Of a stretch of DNA of 64,000 bases, positions 42,070 through 49,086 are shown piece by piece. The position numbers and the translations under genes are program-made. This DNA comes from a virus. Numbering within the stretch: position 1 is the first letter of the stretch; each line of letters begins with the position of its first letter. The notes beneath the pieces are model-generated. The model did not search any database, was not told where the DNA came from, and saw only the letters and a program-made list of their open reading frames with translations. Location: positions 1 through 64,000 of the IMG/VR virus record IMGVR_UViG_3300018080_007253; one strand, given 5' to 3'.

Positions 42070-42235
42070 CAAACACCTCAATTTTTTCTTCTTTTTCTAT
42101 AATTCCTTTTTCTTTCAAAACATTAAATGGAATGTTGACAGTTAAAGAACACCATTTTTTCTTTCCACGCCTACTGCCATTGGTAGAAGTTTTATAATTA
42201 TGATCACTACTAATTATTTCTTCTAAAAGAAAGGA
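42062..42235 (-). pseudogene. orphan C-terminal reading frame without a start codon
   Basis: An open frame of 57 codons ends in TAA at 42062-42064. It begins directly after an in-frame TGA at 42236-42238 and has no ATG, GTG or TTG in its first 40 codons. The deduced peptide has a basic middle (NGSRRGKKKWCSLTVNIP) and an acidic end (KEEKIEVFDE), like the tail of a small DNA-binding or AbrB-type protein. Its stop overlaps the next gene's start, as real genes do here. I read it as the remnant of a gene whose 5' end was lost together with the 3' end of the methylase at 42223. Confidence 0.5.
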
Positions 42236-42903
42236 TCAAATACTATGTCGCCCCTCTTTGTCCATGTCTCTATATGGTCTATTGCCAGCTTTTCAGGAAA
42301 CATTGCTGGATGTTCAAATGCAAATTTATCTGATGTCGTGTAGCCTTTTCCTGTATTATATCGCCAAATATTTACTCTTGGACTAAATTCTGCAACAGAC
42401 TTTACATCTCGTGCCTTAAGTTTTCCATTTTTAAGTCGCATTGTTCCGCCACCCCACGGCTTCCACCCCTGCCATCTGTTCTTTTTATCACAAATTAAAT
42501 TAGCTGTTTTTGGCTTTCCTTTTGAAAATACAAACATATATTCGAAAATTTGTGAATACCTATTACTTTTGCGTCCTGCTGGAAACGGCGTGCTATTTTT
42601 TTCATATATCATTGTGTCGTGTAACCTAAATCCAGCAGCCATAAATGATAGTGCTTGCTTAAAAGAACTGCCTGTTTCTGAACCATTTACTACGCCATCG
42701 CCAACCACCCAAACTACAACGCCACCCTTTTTTGTTACCCTATATAGTTCTGCTATTAATTTTTGTATATCTAGTTTATATCCTTCATACGATCGAAGCT
42801 TATCATAAGGCGGAGACGTAATAGTTAGATCAATACAATTGTCTGGCAACCACTTCATTTTTTCGCAACAATTGCCATTCGCAACAAGGCTTCGTACAGC
42901 CAT
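42223..42903 (-). pseudogene. beta-class DNA methyltransferase truncated before the SAM-binding motif
   Basis: A 226-residue frame. Motif IV is TSPPYD (residues 29-34), followed by LYRVTKKGGVVVWVVGDG and NSTPFPAGRKSNRYSQIFEYMFVFSKG, all typical of N4-cytosine or N6-adenine methyltransferases of the beta order. In that order the SAM-binding motif I (DPFxGSGTT and a further 30 or so residues) comes last. Here the protein ends in TAG right after DIVFDPFF, so motif I and the final helix are missing. I expect loss of activity. The ATG follows the lipoprotein stop directly. Confidence 0.75.
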
Positions 42904-43119
42904 CTATTCTTTCGCCCTTTCTATCATTTCATCAAAAAGCTCAACAGTGAACAGTTTAATATCTTTTTCTGTAGCACTAAGTTCTTCATCTTCCTTAACA
43001 TACTGAACATATTCTGGACGTATCGCCCCCCAATTCTTTTCTACAGCCTTCAGAAATTTTTGATTGACGCCACAGCCGCAAAGAAATGTAATTGATATAC
43101 AAAGAATAAATTTTTTCAT
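42904..43119 (-). CDS. small lipoprotein
   Basis: A 71-residue protein with a lipoprotein signal: MKK, a hydrophobic stretch FILCISITFL and the lipobox-like LCGC. The mature part is a short acidic helix pair (KNWGAIRPEYVQYVKEDEELSATEKDIKL), a pattern seen in small phage lipoproteins. A spanin role or superinfection exclusion are both possible, but no holin or endolysin neighbour supports either one. Confidence 0.6.
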   Translation of the reverse strand: MKKFILCISITFLCGCGVNQKFLKAVEKNWGAIRPEYVQYVKEDEELSATEKDIKLFTVELFDEMIERAKE

Positions 43120-43508
43120 TAAATTTCCCCAATGTTAAAATAAATAATTTTTTTACCAAGTTTTTCTGCAACATCTATTTCTTTTTTCATCCCAGAAGTA
43201 ATCTTGTTATCAGGCACAAACACTAATACTTCGCTACAGCTTTTAAGCCACTCGATACCTTGCGATATCCCAAGATTTCTTTCTTCTTCCCTGTTATCAT
43301 CAAGAAAGCGGGTATAATAGACGTGTGGTGCGAACGGATTTTTCCCAAGAAGACAAACAAGTCTACACAAACACTCCGCGATACTTCGATTTTTTTCTAT
43401 ATCACCACTAAGTGGGCTGCAGATAAACACATTGTTATTGTTTTCGTCGGGCATTGGCTTTGATGCCTCCTTCTTTTCGTATAGATGATGCGAGTTTATA
43501 TTATACAT
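43119..43508 (-). CDS. nucleoside 2-deoxyribosyltransferase-like protein (DUF4406/DUF7768 type)
   Basis: A protein of about 129 residues; an alternative start at 43544 adds 12 residues without a clear ribosome site. The core is VFICSPLSGDIEKNRSIAE, GKNPFAPHVYYTRFLDD, REEERNLGISQGIEWLKSCSEVLVFVPD and SGMKKEIDVAEKLGKKI: the strand and helix pattern of the deoxyribosyltransferase superfamily, with the GMxxEI segment near the end. Members act on nucleotides or are of unknown use in phages. It overlaps its neighbours at both ends, in the glycosyltransferase operon. Confidence 0.65.
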   Translation of the reverse strand: MYNINSHHLYEKKEASKPMPDENNNNVFICSPLSGDIEKNRSIAECLCRLVCLLGKNPFAPHVYYTRFLDDNREEERNLGISQGIEWLKSCSEVLVFVPDNKITSGMKKEIDVAEKLGKKIIYFNIGEI

Positions 43509-43764
43509 TTTTTCTGATCTTTCGATACATATAATGTGCAGCATGTATAATTGGGACGATAAAAAAATAAATCAAGGAAAGTGTTGTGCCAAAAATTGCC
43601 CCTATAGCAGCAAAAAACATTGTGATTATTATTAGCGGCGACAGTGTTTCGGCCCATGTCATTTCGCAATTAATATCTAATATTTTTATTCCAATAAGAA
43701 ATAGTGTTGCACCAATCAATAGCCATCCAATAATAATTATAGACTCAAAACTTTCTTTACTCAT
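43501..43764 (-). CDS. small membrane protein with two hydrophobic segments
   Basis: An 87-residue protein. The ATG at 43764 has a GGAGG ribosome site and overlaps the end of the glycosyltransferase by 8 bases; an in-frame ATG at 43800 lacks one. Two membrane spans are evident: residues about 8-28 (IIIIGWLLIGATLFLIGI) and about 42-75 (LIIITMFFAAIGAIFG and SLIYFFIVPII). The C-terminus is basic. It could anchor or flip a glycan or simply be a phage membrane protein. No family recognised. Confidence 0.6.
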   Translation of the reverse strand: MSKESFESIIIIGWLLIGATLFLIGIKILDINCEMTWAETLSPLIIITMFFAAIGAIFGTTLSLIYFFIVPIIHAAHYMYRKIRKNV

Positions 43765-46700
43765 TTGCGCCTCCATCATCAAACATATCTTTTTCTTCAA
43801 GTTTGATCAACAAATCCTTTGAGTTTTCCACCCTTTCTTTAATATCTTTGCTTGAATTATGTGTCCACGAATTTTTGCCGTGCCAAGTATTATCCCAAAA
43901 TTCGCCTCTTTGTTGTTTAACATTGGTGTCGTTCCAAGAAAGATGTAATGTGTGTGGCATTTTTGTTAATACTTGTGTTACCATTGCCACATATTCATAC
44001 TTCAGTTTTTCAGGAATTTCTTTGCCTTGTTCGTGCATTTGTACCATTGCGGCGTGCAGTTGTAGTGCTTGCGGTGGCGTGATTGAAACATTCTGCATAA
44101 TCTTGAGCGTATTTTTATCTATGTACTCACAACTATCGCTCACCTTTTTATTATAAGTTAATTGCATTTTTTCTGCATCAAATTCACGAGCATCTCCGTG
44201 CACACCATGTTCAATATTTTCGTCATTTTTACTAATGCGCCATTTTTCAAACGGACGTTCAACCCTTATTGTTTTGTTGTCGCCGTAGAGATTAATACCT
44301 GGGATATTAAAAATTGGTACATTACGATTCATTTTAATAAGATTTCTAATTTGTCCCTCTTGCGGTTCTACCAAAATTTCGTCTGCATCAAGCTGAATAA
44401 GATAATCGCCATCACATTGTTTTCTTGCATACGTCTTCTCATTCCCCATTAGCATTGGATCATCCATGTCCCATTGGTGCTGCATAATCTTAAGCTTCTT
44501 ATTATTTTCTGCAAGCTTATTAAGATTTTCCCATGTGCCATCCGTACTTCCGCCGTCAACCATAATAAATTCATCTACAACGCCACATGCTGCAGAGATA
44601 CATCGCTCATAAGGAAAATTATATTTTTCACCATCTTTTATAATGCAATATGCTGACAACTTTAAAGGTTTCGGCGGGACTACATGTTCTTCTCCAAGTC
44701 TATCCGCAATGGTCTCTAAAATTGTTTCTGGAAGAATACTATTGATACATTTATCACCAATTTTCTTTTCTTTTAAAATACACTTTTCTAGATGGCAACT
44801 CGTTATACATTGTCCCCTATTTTCTGGCTCAAGAGCAACCCCATTTTCAATTCCAGCTTGTTTTGCATAAGTACCACCGTAAAGCACAACGCTTGGAGTT
44901 CCTACAGCTCGTGCTATATGTGACGGGAACGAATCAAGTCCAACATGGAGCGCGGCGTTTGCAATTACGTGTGCAAGTTGCTGCGGCGTAGTTTTTCCTC
45001 GTAAATCAACAACATCTTTATGATCAATAAGAGGTTCGTCTTTTCCTCCAACCTGCACAATTTTCATATTTTTAATATTTGGAATTACTTCGTCCCATCT
45101 TTCATAATCTTTTGGGTCCTGTGTAGTTTTGCAATGAAATGTAATGTACTCGCCGTCTGGAATTTCGATAGAGATATCTGTGTCAATGCACATCTCTTCT
45201 TCTATTTCTTCATTTGACATTGTAAGATTGCACATATGCGCATAACTTACCCCAAGAGACTTCCCATTTCCACTATGAATCCAGTGTGGGATTTTTTGTG
45301 TTATAATAAATGGACAAAAACACATATCAACAAAGCCAGGAGATGGTCCAAAATGTTCTGGTGTTCTATAATTCAACAATTCAGGATGATATTCGACTAC
45401 ACCATGAATATATGGATTATCTTTTATAATGTCAAAATATTGTGGTTTTGTTGCGAAATAAATAGAGGCATCTGGATATTCGTCCTGCAACTTTGTTATG
45501 ATTGCTGTTGAAATAAGCACATCTCCAGCAGTTTCTGGCATACAGTATAAAATTCTAAATGTGTCATCTTTATCCATCGACTTAGCAATTGCTTCTATAG
45601 GGTTTTGCGGCTTTGTATTGTCTAATAGGTCTGCTGCAACATTATTCTTTTTTGTAATGTTTCTAAAATATTCTTCAACTTTATTTCTTTGCACACCCTT
45701 TTTTAATTGTCCAAGCCAATTTCTTTTGCCGCTATTATCTGGTTCTCTATGTAAAATTTCTTTATAACATTTATTTACAAATTCTTCATCTGAAAGATTT
45801 TGTTGTTTATGCAAGTTTTCTTCTGGCATTTCAAGCTTATCTATCTTTTTGTCCCACGCATTTTTATCAACTTCTGTTTTGTCTAAAATATACTCCCATT
45901 TTTTAGAAGTTAAATCCCAATTGTAATAATCTACAGCACATCGTCTTGCCTCGTTAGAAAGCCTTTCAAGAATTTTTGGCTTTTTCATAATTTTTGTAAG
46001 CTTATTGACAAGATCTTGTCTGTCGAACCATGCTCGCCACTGCATAGTTTCTGCCTCTGTTTCTAGATCACACTTGATAAGTGCGCCACCGCCATTTTTG
46101 CCCTGTTCTGACATAGCTGCGTAGTTTGTTACAATTGTTGGTACACCAGCAGATTTAGCATTAACTATGGACATTTCCGCCGCACCTGCAATTGCGCCTT
46201 GTACATAAACATCCATCAAGTTAAAAAGTTTTGCAAATTGTTCGTCTGGATATCCAATTTGTGTATTTGGCGTTATCATGCTAACTTTCCCGCACTTTGG
46301 ACACTTTGTAGGATGCCCAGCGAATGGAGATACAGCACATACACCACATTCTGCGCAAATGTAAGAGAAAAGCACTTCCTTTTGTAGCCCCTCTCGCCTA
46401 ATAGCTTCTGGAATATCAAAACCAACGTCTTGAACACATGTGTGTAAAAGCAATTTGATATTGTCAATGTCTTTTATTTTTTTCTTTTTTGGGTCTGATT
46501 CGCCCCATCCATTTTGATCCTTGAACATTCTAAATGATTCGATAAGGCGTGGAAACAATTTTCTTTTTTGATTTCTTGACACCATTCCAATGAATCTTAT
46601 TTCAGGCGGAATTCCAAAATCTTGTTTAACTTTCGTTTTGTCTTGTGGTGCATAAATTTTAGTGTCTATCCCAGGTTGCATCACCATATCTACTTTTAGC

Positions 46701-48460
46701 GGCTTAATTCCGAGTCCTCTTGCAATATCTGTTTTTGACTGCTCTTCAAGTGCTCGTTTCCCAAAGTGTGCATATGCTAACAGTGTATCAACGCCACCGT
46801 ATGTATTTAGCCATTCCCATTTTTGAGGATAACTATCAACACATGCCATATATATCCAGTGGAATCTATCCCTAAATGCACTATCTGCCCAAAAGTAATC
46901 CATCCAACGATCCCGTAACACTGCAACAATATTTGGTTTAAAGTCAGCCAAAACGTTATCCATAATCAATTTGCCAAATTGCGCCTCACGGTAATGTTGC
47001 TTGTATTCCTGAATGCCGACAGAATCATTGTCTTCTGGAATAACTCCATAAAATTTCCAAGGTAAAGATTGAGCACGAGGGTCTGATGTTTTTGCATACG
47101 AATTATGTACTACAAAATTATTACAAATATATGAATTATCATCCTCCACTTCTAAATTATATACATAATCATTAAAATTTCTTTTATGTATTTGTGTAAT
47201 TTTTGTAAATATTAAATTGTCTTTAATAATATATTCGGTTGCTGATAAATTTTTTAATTTACCACTTTTTTCTACAAAGTTATCAATTAAAACATTGCCA
47301 TTCTCTCCACGACATCCAAGCAGATAATATCCTCCAGATGTGTTGGCATCACATTGACACCACTTTCTATTAATAAAAACACCATTTTTATGCCCAAGTT
47401 GCATTATGCGATTTGAAAGTAATTTAGAAACTGTTTTTGCCTCTAATACATTTCTATCAATATTAATACAGCCATCTTGTTCAAAATAACTAGCCAATAA
47501 TTTTATCATCCAGTCCTTATTAGCATTCCATAGTTTGTCACTAATAAATTTATCGTGACAACTTGTGCCAAATAGCGTATAAAAAAATCTTGCAATATTT
47601 CTATTGCACACCATAATTTCCCATACACCAATTTTTTCACGATAGAATATTTTTGGAGTTTTAACATTAAATAGATCAGAAATAGCGTTCGCTATCTGTG
47701 TTGCTATTGTTTTATAATTTTTATTACCACAAAATGAAATAGCATTTATGCCAAGTTTTTTATTTTTTATAGCACATCCATTTGATAAAAATGCACCAAA
47801 CAACAATGCCGATTGGTCATTTAGTGGAACTTTTATTCCTTCTGATTCTATTGTGTTTATATTTTTCGACTTAAAACTTTCTTTTCCATAGGCTACAAAA
47901 TCATCTTTTTTTAATTCTCCTGCAGGAATCCATTCGTATTTGATATCATCTACACCTTTAAAACATTTCGATGATAAATATTTATAAGCATTTTCTTTTT
48001 TTATTGCCAAAATTGGATGGTTATGTGTTACCTCTATTGTTTCTCCACCCAAATTTTTTCTTAAAATTTTTACTGCCTGAGTATTTTTAATAGTTTTAAA
48101 TGTATGTGTGACACTTTTAATTTGTCCGCTGTGCGTTAATACTTTGTCACCAACATTTACTAGCGAAATTGGTGTTAATTTACCATTTTTCATAGAAATA
48201 AGAGCACGAGGATCTAAGATACAACCAATTTCCGCAATTTCATATTTACCGGTATTTTCAAGTCGCCTGATAACATTATCCCAATATGTTGAAAATCCTG
48301 TCTTGAGAAAACTTGCCTCCCCCACGAAAAGCACTCTTTTCTTTTCATCTGTTTTTGGCAGCTCATCAATTTTTTCTTGCAGTTTTTCTATACTCCATGG
48401 CTCAGAAAATGTTCCACCCTTGATTCTACGCAATTTGTCCGGTTGATTCATATATTTCAC
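43757..48460 (-). CDS. three-module glycosyltransferase (GT4, DUF4214, GT9, GT2) interrupted by an intein
   Basis: A 1567-residue precursor; 1193 residues after removal of the intein at 80-453. It may start at GTG 48460 or ATG 48451 (GGGGTG upstream); I list the longer form. After splicing, a GT-B glycosyltransferase (VLFVGEASFLKTG to about 860) contains a zinc ribbon (CAEC, CPKC near 702-723). Then comes a DUF4214 segment (about 890-935), a GT9-like module (ILYCMPETAGDVLISTAI to VGLDSFPSHIARAVGTPSVVLYGG), and a GT2 module (GGSTDGTWENL, LIQLDADEIL). Three sugar transfers by one protein are implied. The acceptor is unknown. It follows the SSB gene and DUF5320-like peptide in one operon. Confidence 0.85.
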   Translation of the reverse strand: MKYMNQPDKLRRIKGGTFSEPWSIEKLQEKIDELPKTDEKKRVLFVGEASFLKTGFSTYWDNVIRRLENTGKYEIAEIGCILDPRALISMKNGKLTPISLVNVGDKVLTHSGQIKSVTHTFKTIKNTQAVKILRKNLGGETIEVTHNHPILAIKKENAYKYLSSKCFKGVDDIKYEWIPAGELKKDDFVAYGKESFKSKNINTIESEGIKVPLNDQSALLFGAFLSNGCAIKNKKLGINAISFCGNKNYKTIATQIANAISDLFNVKTPKIFYREKIGVWEIMVCNRNIARFFYTLFGTSCHDKFISDKLWNANKDWMIKLLASYFEQDGCINIDRNVLEAKTVSKLLSNRIMQLGHKNGVFINRKWCQCDANTSGGYYLLGCRGENGNVLIDNFVEKSGKLKNLSATEYIIKDNLIFTKITQIHKRNFNDYVYNLEVEDDNSYICNNFVVHNSYAKTSDPRAQSLPWKFYGVIPEDNDSVGIQEYKQHYREAQFGKLIMDNVLADFKPNIVAVLRDRWMDYFWADSAFRDRFHWIYMACVDSYPQKWEWLNTYGGVDTLLAYAHFGKRALEEQSKTDIARGLGIKPLKVDMVMQPGIDTKIYAPQDKTKVKQDFGIPPEIRFIGMVSRNQKRKLFPRLIESFRMFKDQNGWGESDPKKKKIKDIDNIKLLLHTCVQDVGFDIPEAIRREGLQKEVLFSYICAECGVCAVSPFAGHPTKCPKCGKVSMITPNTQIGYPDEQFAKLFNLMDVYVQGAIAGAAEMSIVNAKSAGVPTIVTNYAAMSEQGKNGGGALIKCDLETEAETMQWRAWFDRQDLVNKLTKIMKKPKILERLSNEARRCAVDYYNWDLTSKKWEYILDKTEVDKNAWDKKIDKLEMPEENLHKQQNLSDEEFVNKCYKEILHREPDNSGKRNWLGQLKKGVQRNKVEEYFRNITKKNNVAADLLDNTKPQNPIEAIAKSMDKDDTFRILYCMPETAGDVLISTAIITKLQDEYPDASIYFATKPQYFDIIKDNPYIHGVVEYHPELLNYRTPEHFGPSPGFVDMCFCPFIITQKIPHWIHSGNGKSLGVSYAHMCNLTMSNEEIEEEMCIDTDISIEIPDGEYITFHCKTTQDPKDYERWDEVIPNIKNMKIVQVGGKDEPLIDHKDVVDLRGKTTPQQLAHVIANAALHVGLDSFPSHIARAVGTPSVVLYGGTYAKQAGIENGVALEPENRGQCITSCHLEKCILKEKKIGDKCINSILPETILETIADRLGEEHVVPPKPLKLSAYCIIKDGEKYNFPYERCISAACGVVDEFIMVDGGSTDGTWENLNKLAENNKKLKIMQHQWDMDDPMLMGNEKTYARKQCDGDYLIQLDADEILVEPQEGQIRNLIKMNRNVPIFNIPGINLYGDNKTIRVERPFEKWRISKNDENIEHGVHGDAREFDAEKMQLTYNKKVSDSCEYIDKNTLKIMQNVSITPPQALQLHAAMVQMHEQGKEIPEKLKYEYVAMVTQVLTKMPHTLHLSWNDTNVKQQRGEFWDNTWHGKNSWTHNSSKDIKERVENSKDLLIKLEEKDMFDDGGANE
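47102..48223 (-). other. intein with LAGLIDADG-type endonuclease, inside the glycosyltransferase
   Basis: Residues 80-453 of the precursor (374 residues). It starts with Cys80 (CILDPRALISMKNGK), has a VGDKVLTHSG block, the block B TxxH (VTHNHPIL), two dodecapeptide endonuclease motifs (LLFGAFLSNGCA and LLASYFEQDGCI) and ends VEDDNSYICNNFVVHN followed by Ser454 (+1). The penultimate His and final Asn are both present, as is the nucleophile. The joined product reads EIAEIG-SYAKTSD. Splicing and homing should both be possible from the visible residues. Confidence 0.92.
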
Positions 48461-48480
48461 CCCGTGCTCAATAATTTTAA

Positions 48481-48597
48481 TTACTTGCTCTTCTTTGAAC
48501 GTCGATTTTTCCGTGTAGTTTCTTGCTTACATGGTCCTTTGCCGCGCCCTGTGCGTGGACCTTTCCCTTCGGGTCCTGTCCTATCTCTATTCGGCAT
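48481..48597 (-). CDS. DUF5320-like Gly/Arg-rich micropeptide
   Basis: A 38-residue protein with an excellent ribosome site (GGGAGGCGCT before the ATG at 48597), 13 bases after the SSB stop. The start MPNRDRTGPEGKGPRTGRGKGPC follows the DUF5320 pattern (DRTGP.G.GP.TGRG..C), normally found in chromosomal metal-cluster-linked proteins. It continues as a basic Lys/Arg tail. It is noticeably GC-richer than its surroundings. Function unknown. Confidence 0.65.
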   Translation of the reverse strand: MPNRDRTGPEGKGPRTGRGKGPCKQETTRKNRRSKKSK

Positions 48598-48610
48598 AGC
48601 GCCTCCCTTC

Positions 48611-49057
48611 TTAGAATGGTAAATCATCATTATCCAACAGTTCTTCTTCCTCTTCTTCTTGTTGCTTTGGCTTAGCCTTTTGTGTCTTTTTTGGTTTACT
48701 TTGTCTCTTTTGTCTATTGTTACTGTCGCTATCCCCAACTTGAAGAAATGTTTGCTCTGTATCAACAACTGTCATTTCTGTTGCATTAAGAACAACTTTT
48801 GATCGTTTCTCGCCCTTTTTCGATTCCCATTTTTCCTGCTTCAAATAGCCAGTAAGTGTAACCATTACATTCGCATCATCTCCATTTGTAAGTGCTGCTG
48901 CCCTTTCGGCGTTCTTTTCCCAAAGAGTTACATCAAGATAACTATAATCCTTTCCACTTTTAAAAGATACACTAGTTTGTGCAACAGCCTTACCATTAGA
49001 GGTATAGCGAAGGTTTACATTAAAAATACGTCCTGTAATTACTGTAAAATTTGCCAT
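48611..49057 (-). CDS. ssb: single-stranded DNA-binding protein
   Basis: A 148-residue protein with AAAGGAAATTTC before the ATG. The OB fold runs over residues 1-100 (TVITGRIFNVNLRY, AVAQTSVSFKSG, YLDVTLWEKNAERAA, NVMVTLTGYLKQEKWESKKGEK). A Lys/Gln/Glu-rich linker is followed by the acidic tip NDDLPF, the SSB C-terminal peptide that recruits partner proteins. It binds single-stranded DNA during phage replication. It lies directly after the polymerase gene. Note the second OB protein at 38747 without this tip. Confidence 0.9.
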   Translation of the reverse strand: MANFTVITGRIFNVNLRYTSNGKAVAQTSVSFKSGKDYSYLDVTLWEKNAERAAALTNGDDANVMVTLTGYLKQEKWESKKGEKRSKVVLNATEMTVVDTEQTFLQVGDSDSNNRQKRQSKPKKTQKAKPKQQEEEEEELLDNDDLPF

Positions 49058-49086
49058 AAGAAATTTCCTTTCTAAAATAATGGTGT

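Noticed and set aside
42904-43764. Holin-spanin lysis cassette from the small lipoprotein and the membrane protein
   Set aside because: No endolysin lies nearby and the genes are embedded in the glycosyltransferase/methylase operon; the lipoprotein and membrane calls stand without a lysis role.
48598-48768. N-terminal extension of the 95-residue frame overlapping ssb
   Set aside because: The extension is out-of-frame coding of ssb; the strong ribosome site marks the ATG at 48597 instead.
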